Counted from the first letter of the stretch, positions 1-14,074 are shown. The stretch: DNA of 64,000 bases from Leptasterias polaris (GCA_037783415.1 JAZGTN010000022.1:6856001-6920000); one strand, 5' to 3'. The notes: generated by a model from the letters alone, not told the origin. Numbers and translations: made by a program.

Positions 1-130
1 TTTCTTGCAACTTCAATGACCAATTGAGTCCAAATTTTCACAGGCTTGTTATTTTATGCATATGTTGGGATACACCAAGTGAGAATACTGGTCTTTGACA
101 ATTACCAAACGTGTTCAGTGCCTTTAAAGT
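1..130. mobile_element. MITE fragment related to family A
   Basis: Right part only: gggatacaccaagtgagaa, ctggtctttgacaattacca and a cctttaaa end, matching the end of the copy at 19.8-20.1 kb. The rest lies left of the window. Confidence 0.6.
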
Positions 131-189
131 CTTCTTTTTTTAAATGTCATGACATTTATCTTTGTATTATTTTGTACATGTACATAGGA

Positions 190-265
190 TTCGAAATGGA
201 CTCAATGGTTTGATATCTGCTCTAAAATTACAGAGGTCATGGATTCGAATCCCACCCAAGTAATA
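190..265 (+). mobile_element. tRNA-like fragment
   Basis: gactcaatggtttgatatct and gattcgaatcccaccc look like box A and box B of a decayed tRNA-derived head. No cloverleaf can be closed convincingly. Confidence 0.35.
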
Positions 266-1137
266 TGCCTGTGAATATGCCTGTGATTTTTTTCTTTCTT
301 TTTTCACAGGACTTAAGAACGTACTGAGCATACAGTGCTTTACACACATCAGTGTACATTGGGGAAACTATATTAAACAAAGTATGACAAGATAACTGAC
401 AGAATGTTTTGCATTGCTCTTACTCTTAGTCTTTGCCATTGTGGCCTTTAAAAATATTTATGGGCCTTAGTCATCATTCCAGGTTTTTATATTTTTAATT
501 TGATTGTTTGTAGTACACTTTGCTCATGGATGGTGGCCTTGCTCTTAATCATTTAAAAATGATGATACAGGTCCAAAACATGTGTCTTGCACATTATATT
601 GTATTGAATAATAATAATTATAATATCCAGAAGTTCTTGTCACTATGTGTACAGTGTTAAAGGTATTATACAGGATTGGTAGAGCTGACAAAATAGTTGC
701 AGACACTGACAGCGTTCATGTTTTGTATGATTAAACATAATACATGAAATAACCAACCAACCAGCCAGTGAAAAATGGACTTAATCCGTTGTGCGAGTCA
801 GGAGGATAGTAAAAAAAAACAAAAAAACATGCACAATTTCAATATGTAAACACCATGTCCTTAATTTTGGTTGTTGCAAGCAAAATCAGTTGTTGCGAGT
901 GGGTTTTTTAGGTTTCAGATACAGTTTTCTCAAAATTATTTCATTTTACAGGGAAATATTTCACAGGACAAAAATGGTTCTAGTCTAGTATGGTTCTAGT
1001 CTAGCTTGCTGATAATGAATATCAGCAAGCTTTCCGACTAAAATAAAACAACGATGTTTATTATCTGTACCAATTCATTCCTATACAATACCTTTAAACC
1101 ATGCGTGGGAGTACCAATTTTGTAAAATATTTTAATA

Positions 1138-1350
1138 TGGCTTCTGACTGGCACTCCCCGAACAAAGATATTGACAAAATAGGGAGACCGCCAACATAGG
1201 GTTAGATAGCTCAGTTGGTAGAGTGCCGGCACGTTAAACCGGAGGTCGTTGGTTCAAATCCCCAAATTTTTCTTTGTTCAACCCAAATTCATTAAACAAA
1301 ATTTACCCATTCAGTTCCCTTGTGGTTTATTATTTGATATTTTAATATCA
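1138..1350 (+). mobile_element. SINE family B (tRNA-derived head)
   Basis: A leader (gacaaaatagggagaccgcc) precedes a tRNA-like head with box A tagctcagttggtagag and box B ggttcaaatcc, then a body with tttgttcaacccaaa. Many copies in the window share this order, so it is a SINE rather than a tRNA gene. Confidence 0.85.
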
Positions 1351-2569
1351 GTAACAAAATCTCAGCAGTGCTACACATAATTGATGTGAAAAAACCAAGA
1401 CAATAGACCGTGTACATACAGTACATGTAACCTTTGTTTACAAAAAGAGCAACCTTGTAAATTCCAGTGCATTCCCTGGCAGGCAAGATATTACACTGCT
1501 AATACATGTATGGGGAATGTTACATTTTGTGTCATAATTTCCACATAATTTCAAGAGTTATAAAAATAACAGCTGAACAAGTTTTGAGATGTACTCCCTT
1601 TTCATATCAAAAGTTGATGAAAAATGGACATAAACGTTAGATTTTATGTTGTCTTTTTATCGTGCCTGTGGGAAGTCCAGGTTTTGTGGCTCTTTTGTAA
1701 ACATGTGGTGTCACAGGTTATGGTCTATAAACAATGCTGTTCACTTTTTGAACAAAATCTGAGGCTCATACTTTGCAATTTGGTGTAATTCAGGCCTGAT
1801 GCTTTGTTTCTGTAAGGGTAAGGCAGTCTTCCTTTAGTAAAGGGCACCTCTATCTCGAGAAAACATCAATTTATACTGGAACCTTTCAAAGGGCACCAAG
1901 GCAGTGACCAGTGGGCGTGGAGGCAATTTGCCTCAGTGAAGTGTCAGCCCTGATTTTGTGTCCCTCCACAAAGGTGATTATAGTCTTGGTGCAAGACGTT
2001 GTTGTTGCTGCCAGAGAACAGTCACTATCGGTGGAATATGCAACATGCATGGTTTTACAAACAACAACATAAGCGTATGGCACAAAGACTAAGGTTTAAT
2101 AACACTGTACTAATGTGATGTGAGTACTAGTACACACAAACTGTAGTATAAATGGCAAGCAATTTTCTCCTGTGCAAATTCAGTTTCCCTCAGGTCTGAT
2201 TCTACATTCTAGTGCATGAGTCACAAGTGAACTGCTGAGAGCCAAACCACAAACAGGGGTTGTATCCAAGGGCTAGACAGTAATGTATTAATAATAGGTC
2301 TTGTCTGTGGTTGTTGCACACTGGTAGGGGATCAAGTATCGAAATGAGTAGTCCTGTGAAATGAAACTCCAAATATTCATCTATAATGCAAAGACCAAAA
2401 GCTAGGCGAGACTACTGATTTGTAATACCAACAGGTATTAATTCACAAGACCAAAAATCCATTCCACCAAACTCCACTAGACTGTTTTTCTTAATTCAGT
2501 TAAAAGAATGGAGGAAGACTTCTTCCATTGTTAAAGTAGGATCACTGTTTGGTTTCTGTCTACTGTACG

Positions 2570-2922
2570 TTAAAGGGTGTGTACAACATTTTGTAATTGA
2601 AAATATAAATGTTCACAGATTTGTACATTAAGTTACGTGGTATAAAGGTGGTCATGGTGGAAAACTTCCCTTGAAATTGTTCTGCTTGAAATGCTGTAGC
2701 TTTTAAGATATGAGTGAAACTATTACTATTAGTCTTTATCACTGGTGATAAAATCTGATGTTTGAAAATGTAGTGAAAACATGTAATGGGGTTTTTCACT
2801 GTTTTCTCCAAAGACTGATTTAGCTTAAACTTTCAAGGGTTTGTTATTTCATGTATATTTTGGGTCACATCAAGTGTGGATACTGGTCTTTGACAATCAC
2901 CAATGTTGTACATTGTCTTTAA
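2570..2922. mobile_element. MITE family A, copy 1
   Basis: Inverted ends TTAAAGGGTGTGTACAACAT and ATGTTGTACATTGTCTTTAA with TTAA at both borders, as for TTAA-targeting transposons. Interior closely matches copies at 38.6 and 49.2 kb. Confidence 0.85.
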
Positions 2923-5347
2923 TGCTGATTTATCTTGGCAAAATTATCAAGAAAGATACAAATAAGTCAGATAAGCCGCATCTTACAATGTACACAGAAA
3001 GACATGGTATACATTAACTGCTTGTAATGTATACTAGCATATCTTCCATATAAAACATGTAATACATTATAGAGACCATTGTTCATGGTTGAGTTAGCGA
3101 TTCTAATTAATTGCAGTGTAATTCCATTTTACTGGTACTCAGTCACATTAAAAAATCCTTTCAAATTAATTGTAAAACGGATTCAAGATCCATTTTGGAA
3201 TATATGGTTCTTTAATTTCTTTATTAACCAGGCACAGTCTGAAAGGACTATTTCAAGTTGGACATACACGCTGTCATACAACACTCCCATTCATTAGACC
3301 AGATAGTTGGGATTCATCTCGTCTGGGCCAAGACGAGAAACTCTTCCTTGGTCATCAAGACTTAAGACGAACAGCTCAGCGTGTTGTCTTGGGGTTGATT
3401 CTACAGTCCCATCAGGGATTAACCCTTGAGATTTCTTCTTGTGGCAGACAGCCGCCTTCGTTTGGATGATTGGCATTAAGCTGGCGGATAAGACATGCTT
3501 TCATCAAGGAGTAGGGGGTCTTGGGGGCAGGAGGATTGCTGGGACCATGGAGAGAGATTTACACGATTTCAATCAATGATAAAACACTGCTTATTATTAT
3601 TAATTGGACATGTAGCAAACACAGAAAAACATGCATTGAACTACAACAGCCTGGAAAGGGTCCAGTACATACTAGTTTATTTTACACAGCATAATCTTTT
3701 ATGGCCATAAAATTAGTCTTGCTTTTGAGAAAGAGCAATGAATAACAGGTTTATTTTTTGTCAAGGATTTTGCGTTTTTACAGGTTGGTAGGATTTGAAA
3801 CTTTGCATGGTATGGTTGGAGAATAACACATTCTAATAAGATTTGCGTATGACGCTTTACATGAAATCTCTCTTGTGAGTTGTGGAAGTTCTGAAAAGTG
3901 ACGGTGGTGAAAAAACTTTACCTTTCGATCAGTACACTGGGATCATCTTCAGGAGACGACATACATTGTACAGTAGTACTTGCTTATTGCTTTTCATGTG
4001 ACAAATCAAAATAACAACTGAGTACTGGGAAATAAGTGTCTCACAAATTATACTATTTCATATTGGAAGTTGTCAATATCAATGTAAAAAGTGTGCTAGC
4101 TCCCCCAAAAATAATAGTTTTGGGATTGGCTCTTTTTAGGATCGTTACCTATAAGCCATAGCGAGTTACAGTGAAGATTACATCTGGGACAATGAATTGC
4201 TATAGTCACAAGTTACCACTTAAATTTGAATTCCTCAGACTAAAGAGACAGTTGCTAAGGCCTAAGAAGAAAAAAATTGTTATGTTGGCGTAACCCGACC
4301 GACCCTTAGAATAACGGCCGACCCTGGATATTTTAATTTTTTTCAAGGGAAGAAATTTAATAATTAAAATCGATATAAATTAGTTCCTGAGTTATAAATC
4401 TGTTGCGAGATACCCAGTTTATTGGAGTTTGCACAGTAACAAACAGATGCAGATGCAGAATGCCAGTTGCAATCTACTATACACATTATTTAACATCATG
4501 ATTTAACCACCAAGACTTGTTATTAACAAGTGCATTAAAGTCAAAAGATTTAAGGCAGTTGACCAACAGCATGATACTAAAAAGTATAAACATCAAGTCC
4601 ATTCCAAACTCCACTCTATTTATTTTTGAACAAGCAAGATTGATAGCTCAGTTGTGTTGTACTTGTCCCCTACACATGCTCCAGATAATACTCCAGCTAT
4701 GCTAGGACACCCCAACAGTACACGGTAACCTTCCAAAAGATAAACAATGTCATCAGGAAGACTTGACATTGCCAATGTATTGATTTACAAAGGGCAAATG
4801 CCTCCAGTGTATTATTTTTATGGAAGGAGATAATTTGGTGAGTGGATAGATTTCCAGCGTTGCTAAAGAACAGGACCGTACAAAAACTGACTGGGTTAAA
4901 ACTTCTGTTTTCAACTGTAGAAATAATTACTGCACAGAAGTGAATGGCAATGCAAAAATTAGGAAAGAAAAAGTGTAAAAAATATAAAACAGAAGTTGTG
5001 TTGTGTTTGACAATAGTGTTTAACCATGGGAAGTGGCATTGTAATGAGTTCTTCCGTGCGAGTTGGTTGTCTTTATAGCTCAGAAGTTCTTGCCTCCTGA
5101 TACTACTCTCTACCTACTACATGTATAAAAGAACTATGTACACTGTACATACATACATCCCCTAATAGAGTACTGCTGTCACATTTGGGCCGGAGCTTCT
5201 GCCTGTCATTTATCTTTAATTCATAGATATGTCTGCTTTTCACAATTATTTCCTGGCTTGTTTCGTTTTCGCATTCAAGTAAAGTATGACTGAGGCTTTA
5301 TTGTAAATGAGCAGTGTACTTTATATTACTTTAACTGCCCTTGTATA

Positions 5348-6720
5348 CAGTGTTGTGACTACACTGGTCGGGGCTGGTCGGCACTAACCAGTTCTAAAAA
5401 ATCCCGACCGGCTCTCAAGCAATGTTACGACATTGCCGACCGGTACTTTTTGCAACTAAATAAGCTTAAAAACTAAGGAATTCTTCTTACGTAACTGAAA
5501 ACTATCAAAATCAAAAGTGTTGTTAAATCTTGTCCTCGACGATCGCGATTGATCATTTCTTGTTGTGTCATTTTTATTTCAAGTTGACTGTTTGAGGCAG
5601 CGATGTTTCCCCTTTCCATGTTAGCAGAAAAAAATATATTCTCACAGCGTCTGATTGCTGCCGCATCCTTTGAGTAAAGCATTAAAAAAACCTAGGAACC
5701 AGACGATAGTAGAACGTATAGCTCTAAGTTACGCATCAGTACACGTAGCCAGACTTCCTCCTTTTGATGCATGTGTTTTATTTTTTATCTAACTCACCAA
5801 GTTGTGAGCACACATGTCGTTCGTTCACGCGGCGGTGTTATTTTTCTTGTCGTTATTGTACGACAGATACAACGCTCATTAGAACCCTCGCTTCACGCCG
5901 CTCCGCCATACCAGTTGTTCACAAATCGTTCTCCACTGTTTCTTCATTATTTTTGTCACATTGATGTGTTCACGAGGGAGATATAGACAAGAAAATTATT
6001 TTCTTACGGAAGTATGAGGAAAGAAAGCACACATCTCCGAGCAGTGCACAATCCAATAATTTAATTTTTTTAGTCTGGACCGTACGTGCGTAACTGCGCA
6101 AACCACATTGACTTCTACTGGGTACTTGACTCACTGCACATTAGACTTGTTAAAAGTCCATCAATTTTCAAAGGTTTCTGCGTTCAGCGCTCGCACACCA
6201 AATGTATCGCGATCTTCTGTCGCCATTTTTGTCACTGGATTTACACGATTCACACGGGTCGACTTTTTGGTTTAAAAAAAAAGAATTTTCGGCAAAACCG
6301 GAGGAATCACATCCATGGATCATTCTATGTTTTCTTAATACTAACTTACCTTATTAAGTTGCAAGAATTTTACACAACTTACATTTAATAAATAACAAAT
6401 ACTTTATTTGATTAAATTTGACACTCGTCTCATTTCACTTGTCAGCTCCAGATGAAGGATATTTAGAATTTGTGAGGTATAAGCAGGCTGGGTATAAGAA
6501 CTTGATATATGGCTCAACATGTGTACTTCTAATTCAGCAAAATACATTGTATGTTGTTAGTGTCTAGAACCCATAAAATATGTATTTTTAAGGGTGTAAA
6601 ATGTAAACATTTTCGGGGCCACCCCCTTTGGACCCCTGATGAACGCCTCGCGCAAGCGCTCTGTACCTCGCTCCTCTGTGAAAATTAACCGGCTCTTAAA
6701 AACTTCTGGTCACAACACTG
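5348..6720. mobile_element. hAT-like non-autonomous element
   Basis: Terminal inverted repeats CAGTGTTGTGAC at both ends and an exact 8-bp target duplication, cttgtata (5340-5347 and 6721-6728). CAGTG-type ends with 8-bp duplications are characteristic of hAT transposons. No transposase frame is recognised in its 1,373 bp. Lies in the myosin IX intron. Confidence 0.88.
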
Positions 6721-8329
6721 CTTGTATATTTGGTTTAGTAATCTTGGTTTTACTCTCATCAAAGCAAAACCAACTTGATACTGGGAAGTGAAATAGTCTG
6801 GTCTCTAAAAAATGTTAATAAAGAGGAGCCATATATAACTCATGCATGCAGGATACATGACAACAGGGGAATCAGAATGATGCAGATTCTGTCCAACAGC
6901 TATGAGATTGAGATTTATTTGAGAATGCGAACAAGAGCACCACATTTTGCAAAATATAACATAGTTATCATTGGTGTCATTGAAACACTATTACAGATAT
7001 TAAACACCAATGCTCTATCTTCCACCTTTGTCCCATGGTCCCACAGATTCATCCACTGAGAGTGCTGCACACAAAGACACATTGAAAACCGCCCACTACA
7101 AAGAAACAGTGAGAATTTTATCACAGCAGCAACACTGGTCCCAAAACAGCATTGATTGTTTCTGCTGGCTTCATGCTTGATTTGATGGGCCACAAAGCAG
7201 CAAAGGGAGATTTCGCCACCCAGCCTTGCAGCTCATGATTGGGATGTTATGAACATACTGCATGACCACTACCAACACAGTGTGTATTTTATTGCTGTAT
7301 CAGACAATAACTTCCTTTAAGATAGCAACCCTGTTTGAGGTCAAGGTCAGACATTGGTCAGGTTTCATTAAATTTAGGCTAGTGGAACTGGGTCCTGTGG
7401 GAGAGCAGCGTGAATGCACAGTAGAAAGCGTGAATTATTATTTCATGAAGTATGGAGCACTTACTGAGTATGAATGTTAATAATTAGTAACACATACTGT
7501 ATCCATACATTTACCAGCATGGGCGCAGGATTCCTCTATCATCTATGGTACCAGTTAGACCCAAATATGCTAGACCCAAATTACTGGCACATTTTAGTAT
7601 CTTTATGAAAATTATTGTCAACAAGAACAAGAATAATGTATTACTACTACATGTGTATACATACAGGTCTAAATGTACAAATACACTGTACTGGCAATAT
7701 TTTGAGAGTACAATTCGCGTACACGTAGTAATTTACATTTTAATGTTAATAACAGACAAGGGTCCTACTACTGACTCCTACACAAGAATCTGACTCCATG
7801 CAAAGAATTTATTTCTTTTTTTAAAGAGAACCTGGGCTCGATTTCACAAAGAGCTAAGACTCATCTTAAGCTACATGTATGTATTCTTTGGCAAGCAAAG
7901 TGTGATGTCACAGTCCAAATTGCTATAGCAACATGGACAACCCATCTTAAGATGAATCCAAGTATTTTATTAATTTGAGCCATATTCCTCGATATGATGT
8001 ACACAACATGCCTAGTATGCAAATTATTGGTAAATTATCAACCCTACCCCTAAAAACCCCCCATTATAATATTAATAATAATTACACACACTTGAATGAA
8101 CATATGTGATACTTTGACTTTTTGACTGATGCGTCCAACCAACGTTGGTTGCTTTTTTGGTTCTTCAGAAGCTTTCAAAATGCCGTATCAGGAAAGAACC
8201 AAGCAAAAGAAATTGGCTCAACTAAATGTTGCAGCATTAAAATGCTGCAAATTGGACACCTTTTTCAGGTATATTTTTTTTATGTAAGTTTTTTTGGTGT
8301 ATTTTTTCCAGATATTTAAGCTTAATTTT

Positions 8330-8770
8330 TAAAGGGCCCGATTTGCATCATCGTACATGTCGATCGTACATTACAATTCCCATGTCTGCAAAAAATTAGA
8401 AATTAAATATGTGTTTTTTCCAATATTGCCTTGGTGCCCTTCACAACTTTTTACGATTGCCTTGATGCCCTTTGAAATTTCTGAAAATTGCCTTGGTGCC
8501 CCAAATTTTTACAAAAAGTCAAGGCAAAACGTTTCACACAGACATCGCGACTTTGGACAGTTGCTATTTCGGCTCATTTTCTGTCATTCTTAGAGATGAA
8601 TGTCGAACTTGGGATATCGTTAAATATAAAAAAAAATTCAGGAGAAAGGGCACGACGGCAATGACAAAGTGGGATTTTTGAAGGGCATTGCGGCAATAGG
8701 TAGGGGCATTGCGGCAATAGGTAGGGGCAACGACGGCAATTGCCGTCGTGAAGTATCAGGGCTGATACAA
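8330..8770. repeat. Dispersed repeat, family E
   Basis: Repeated ttgccttggtgcccttc and gggcattgcggcaataggta words and an end agtatcagggctgatac. Related pieces lie at 1790-1955 (ggcaccaaggcagt), 9062-9085 and 55890-55985. Probably MITEs of one family; borders unclear. Confidence 0.55.
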
Positions 8771-9339
8771 TTCATTACATTATCTCATTATTCTTCATGT
8801 ATATGAATTTACAATGTTAGCGTTCCGCAGATTCAGTGTTAAACATACATAGTTGTGCTCAATGCGATGCACTTGGACAGAGATGGGACAGAGATGGGAC
8901 AGAGAACAGGACAGGAAAGGGAACTTACTATGTATACATTACTGGTAGGCCCTATTTACATTTTAAGTATTTTGAAAAAGGTGCTCTATCAAATCTAAAA
9001 TGTATTGTTCCTCGTTCCATTTCTAAAAGCGCAGCTATAAAAAACAAATGTGTGTTAAACATTGAAGGGCACCAAGGCAATAATGCAAATCTTGTGTTGC
9101 GTGTTAATTTTTGGGGGGAGAGCCTTGTTCCCATGTAAAGGAAACAAAATTGCACACAACCCAACTGACAACCCCAACAGTGTACCAACGTTGGAATACA
9201 CTAATAAAGCATCTATAAAAAGGACATTGGGAACCATACTGTAGCTTTGATTTCCCTCAATAAATTCCATCCCTGTACCGACTGAAAATATACAAACAAA
9301 ATCACTTTCCTGTAACCCTTTTCTGATATTGTGTCTTAC

Positions 9340-10198
9340 CTCCAGTACTGGTCCAGCACCCAGCAGCGTCTGCTCCACCCCGCTAGCATGCCCCTTACGA
9401 CTCAGAGCTGTCAGATGATGTATTAACAAGTTGGTGCTTTCCGTCTTCCCAGACCCGCTCTCACCTGATATAACAATACACTGGTTACGCTTCTCCTGCA
9501 GCATTGTATGGAATGCTGAGTCTGCGATGGCAAAGATGTGAGGGGGAAGCTCCCCAAGACTGTGGTTCTGATACAGGTTGACATACTTTGGATTGTATAT
9601 CGGGAAGAACTTAAAGGGGTTCACAGCTATAAGTATTGATCCAACATAGGTGTAGATCTTCCCCTGACGGAAGCGAGCGGCGAGGTTACCGAGTAGTGTC
9701 TTTTCGTTGAGGTCTGGAAGGTTGCACAAGTCATGGTATTCCTTGTCCGACGAGGGATGCGGAAAGAAGTTACTGACGAAGGAATCGATGGTGTTGTAGT
9801 CCGCAGAGTTGGAAACCCGACTCGAGAGGTTGTCGTGCATGCTTCTTAAGAAGAAGCGATAGTTTGTGAAGAAGTATGGCGACTCTGACTCGTCGTCCGA
9901 GAGCACCTTCGGCCACAGCAGCTGCAGCTTAACAGGACACTCTTCAGGGTCGAGCTGACGCTCTTTGCAACTTTGGCCAGACTCCTCGCAGACTTCTGCA
10001 AGGTTGTACCTGTCCAGATGGTTGAGGTTGAGCTTGGTCAAAACAGTCTGCAGAATCTCGGCTGTTGTGGTCTGCTTGGTAGCCTCTACAGAGACCCAGC
10101 CACGTTCAGGGACCACTGATCCTGGGTGTACACGCACTTGGTACACTGTGTTGTCTAAGTCACAGTCCAGACTCATTTTAACAGACAGCTACTATACC
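9340..10198 (-). CDS. MYO9: Class IX unconventional myosin, first coding exon (partial gene)
   Basis: This exon starts the coding region of a class IX myosin, an actin motor that carries a RhoGAP domain in its tail and links actin to Rho signalling. The ATG is at 10174-10176 and 279 codons follow to a GTAAGA donor just left of 9340. A CAG acceptor precedes 10198, so 10177-10198 is 5' UTR. Residues about 10-112 fit the N-terminal Ras-association-like domain typical of this class, including LAEV and LLWPK. The motor begins near residue 145 with DLNEKTLLGNL, IYTYVGSILIAVNPFKF (174-190) and the ATP-binding P-loop GESGSGKT (238-245). The exon stops after SGVEQTLLGAGPVLE, exactly where AFGNAKT should continue. 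I did not find that continuation in 1-9339, so the rest of motor, neck, C1 and RhoGAP domains lies outside. MYO9A versus MYO9B cannot be assigned; invertebrates usually have one gene. Confidence 0.93.
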
Positions 10199-11284
10199 TG
10201 AGTAAACAAAAGAAAACATCTCAACCGGATTAGTCTAATGTAGAAGGAAACAAGGGTGTTTGTATTAGAATAAGTTTCAGAAACACAGTTACCCCAACAA
10301 ATCATGTACCTCTTAAAACGCTTTTGTCAAAAGCAACTGAAACCACAGGGTAGGGCTTGTGGTTGTGGCTACCAAGCTTATTGTGCCTACTTCATTGTTT
10401 CTTTAAAACCCCCAAAATTTAGACAATGAAGTTACAGTAAATGAGCAGACATGTTAATGACACATTAATAACAAGACCTCCTAGACTGGACCTTGCAGGT
10501 AGATTATTCAGGCATACCTAATGCCATTAACACATCGCCCATTGAGTGTGTCCCTTGAAGCACAATAGGCCAAGTTCTTGAACAATAAACCACACACTAA
10601 GACCTTGATGAGACATAAATAACTCAGAGCCTGGTCAGTACTACTGCATCAAGGGCTGCTGACAACAAAAAACCCACTTTGTAGTCCACAGGAAATTGCC
10701 ACTAAATTCACCAAGGTGTTCAAGGAGTGTTGTCAGGAAATTCACCATCTGCGACTCCCACTTCACACAGCACGCTATTTAGGTGTTTCACAAGAACCAC
10801 AACTTTCATGAACGCTGATCATGACTGTGTCTGGTAAAAGTATCTCTTCAAAACAGTTTGCATAAAATGTCAACAGAGTGTCCAATGATAAAAGGAAACC
10901 TGCCGATCATACAGTGAGTTTTATCCGAATAGATAAAGTATGTTGATTATGGACAGTGCCAACTGAAAACATGAATAACAACAAAAAGTTGTACAATACA
11001 TAATGCTATGCATATGGAGTAAACAAGTTCAATTTATTCCTGTAGTACATTATATTCAGGAAAACAGTTCTAGATAGGCCTACGTGTCTGATCAATGTGT
11101 CAAATAAAATTTGACATATGTCTGGCATTCCAAGTACATGTACAGTAAGGTAGCTGCAATGTGCAATTGGTGAGTGGTGACACATTATGTGTTGTTTACT
11201 TACTAGTGTCACACTTACTAAGTGTGTCCATGTAGTTTCCTAAAAGATTATTGATTGAAATTAACAGTACACTGTCCCCAAAAC

Positions 11285-11720
11285 AAATATAATAATAATG
11301 GCTTCTTATATAGCGCTCATATCCGTCACTCAGTGACGCTCAAGGCGCTTCAACAGTCAGTATTTTCCTGCAAGGTATATATGTGGAGCTACTTTTTGAA
11401 TTTTGAGACCTATTTCTTTACATAGCACCATTTAATGGTTTACAAGGTGCTGTGGCGCAATATGCAGCCAATCAAACCAGGAACACCGGGGCAAACCCCT
11501 TCTCTTTTCGATAAGTGCACTGGGTTCTTTTACGTGCATTACACAACACACGGGACCAACGGCTTTACGTCCCATCCGAAGGACGAAGCAATAATGGTTA
11601 AGTGTCTTGCTTAATAAGGACACAAGTGTCACGACCGGGACTCGAACCCACACTCTGCTGAACAGAAACACCAGAGCTTGAGTCCGGTGCTCTTATCCGC
11701 TCGGCCACGACTTCATGACT
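11285..11720 (-). mobile_element. SINE family A (tRNA-derived, long variable arm)
   Basis: Minus-strand head starts gtcgtggccgagcggataag, with box B gggttcgagtccc and a long variable region like tRNA-Ser or tRNA-Leu. The body continues left to a tail with atatagcgctcatatccg and AAT repeats. Longest copy of the family here. Confidence 0.88.
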
Positions 11721-12394
11721 TCCCTTTAAAATCATACACACTAATGGCAACTTCAAGATGAATTCCATAGTAAAATTCGACCTCACTTCCCTGAATAATT
11801 TTTGTTGTGTACGATTTATCAAATTCAATAGACAGTTGCCCTCAGTTTTCTTTTATGTTTATGAATCCATGGACATGAATCTACGGATTGGATCATGACC
11901 TACATTATGTACATCTCGTTTGTACACTGTATCGACTTTCAGGAAATGCGAATGATTTTAACTTTGTACCAAATTGGATTGTATACACTGTATGCTTGTA
12001 GCACAGTAAGCTATAAATTTGAAGATACTTTTTTACAAAGAAATGTGAAATTGTGCTAAGACTGAAGTGCAGTGTGTGTAAAATTACCATAAACTGACAA
12101 CGATGAAGTATTTTGGTTTATAAACCAACCTTGTGTTTATTACTTCTTTATCATATACTCAAAATGTATTCAGAATGTTTAAATATCTTGGAATGGAAGT
12201 ACCCTGACAAGGTTGTGTCAGCAATGCCTAAAAACAGAGAATTGTTCCTTATGGACTGTAACATAAAGAGGTTCTTAACAGTAAGATAAGGATATCGGTT
12301 GGCTACAGTGGTGGTTTTGACAGCTCAGAATGATAAGCTGAGAAACCATGAGTTAGTGTGAATCATCACACCTAGCCCACTGTGAGGTGATAAC

Positions 12395-12539
12395 TGGACG
12401 CTACTTACTAATTGCTTTTCACATTTTCTTTGTCTTTGTCTTTATCAATCAATTTAACTCAAGGTATGGACGCTACTTACTAATTGCTTTTCACATTTTC
12501 TTTGTCTTTGTCTTTATCCATCAATTTAACTCAAGGTAT
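12395..12539. repeat. Tandem duplication, two 72-bp copies
   Basis: Copies 12395-12466 and 12467-12538 differ at about one base (atcaatcaat versus atccatcaat). A recent duplication of non-coding sequence. Confidence 0.93.
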
Positions 12540-14074
12540 TCTCTCATAATTAAAGTGAACCTCAGTTTAGAGTTTACACAGTACACATAATGACCAAGAT
12601 TACTTATTAAGCCCCCAAACCGTGTCCCGCTAAAACCTAATGTGTTAAAATGGCGCTGTGATTAAAGAGTAATTTCAAACACTTTCCCCAAGTCATGTCT
12701 ATTGCCAGAATCAGCCAAACTGCAACCCCCCCCAAAAAAAACAAAAAAAAACAGACCCAAACAAACAAACAAATGAGACAAGGGAAATTAAGTGCAATAT
12801 TCACTAAAACAATAGTAATAACAATACACATTTTAGAGTGTTTATATTGAATCTGGCATCTTTTTTTAGCGCAAAGTAAAAGTGTCCTACTTTAGCTATT
12901 GGCATTACTATTAGTATTAGGGAGTTACTTTCATCCAGCAAATCTTGCTTTGCAAAATATTTAGACTTACATGTTTTGTACATTTCTGAATGCTAATAAT
13001 AATATTTTGTAGCAAATTTATATGATTTTTGAGATGTAAATGAGACATTCTGCTATGGTATACGAGGGAAATCATTCACTGGGTATTATAGGCCTAGATC
13101 TTTAACTTACTTACACTAGTATTAAAATAACAGAAATTCCCAGATCTAAGCAATTGGTCTGTAAGTGTTACTACTATACTTAATTACTAGTCCCACGACT
13201 GCCACTTTTTCATTCATTATGAAATTATACAGTTACTTATTTACTCAAATGAGATATTGCTTTTGGTAATCAGTAACACTAACAGTCTGTGAAAAACTGG
13301 CAGTCGGATGCACACATTTGTCCTAATCCTATGTTTTATCTGGGATGTTGTGCACGATACGAAACTGACCAGAAAGTCAATAGTTTTATATTGGACACTG
13401 TACTACCCAAGCATTATTTGTTTTTAAAAAACAAAACAAAATTGTAGGGCCACTTTGCAATCAAGTTTATATATAAAATACAATTACAGCATACATTACA
13501 TTGTTATTGTACAGTACTTGATTTGATTTTAAACGATTTGTTTTTTTGGCAAACTACTAACCCCATAATAGTGCCAATACTCTGGACTTCCTCCGATCCT
13601 TGGCCCTACGCCCATGTACCTCCAGGAGGTGAAATAATTTTTCGAATAGAAACTCACGTTTTTATGCCAAGATTTTTTCCCCAGTTGTCACTTATTGTAG
13701 CTCATTTGTGGACAGCACATTAAGACGAAAATGTGCGCGCTCATTTTGGTGTAATTTATGAAGAAAATCTGAGGTGTTACTGACACGATTTGATGTTTGC
13801 TGGGCCCAGCAAACATCAAATCGTGTCAGTAACACCTCAGATTTTCTTCATAAATTACACCAAAACGAGCGCGCACATTTTCGTCTTAATGTGCTGTCCA
13901 CAAATGAGCTACAATAAGTGACAACTGGGGAAAAAATCTTGGCATAAAAACGTGAGTTTCTATTCGAAAAATTATGGAGTAATTGCAGAATACCCCGCAA
14001 CCCGAAAAAGCACCTTTTTAATGGAGTGGCAACGCACTGCGAGCGGAGCGCCGATGTACATGTACTATCATGTA

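Larger units (their letters stand above)
1..9339. other. Myosin IX intron, repeats only
   Basis: No exon recognised on either strand. The stretch contains MITE pieces, SINE copies, a hAT-like element and low-complexity AT-rich sequence. The next MYO9 motor segment was looked for by its expected protein motif and not found. Confidence 0.6.

Noticed and set aside
1200..1262. A tRNA gene on the plus strand
   Set aside because: The same head with the same leader and body occurs about ten times, often decayed, so it is a SINE; I could not close a good acceptor stem.
3294..3500. A small protein-like minus-strand frame of about 60 codons
   Set aside because: The sequence looks moderately protein-like, but I recognise no family and see no fitting splice sites; probably decayed transposon sequence in the myosin intron.
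6086..6388. 100-codon plus-strand frame inside the hAT-like element
   Set aside because: No transposase motif and unusual composition; chance frame.
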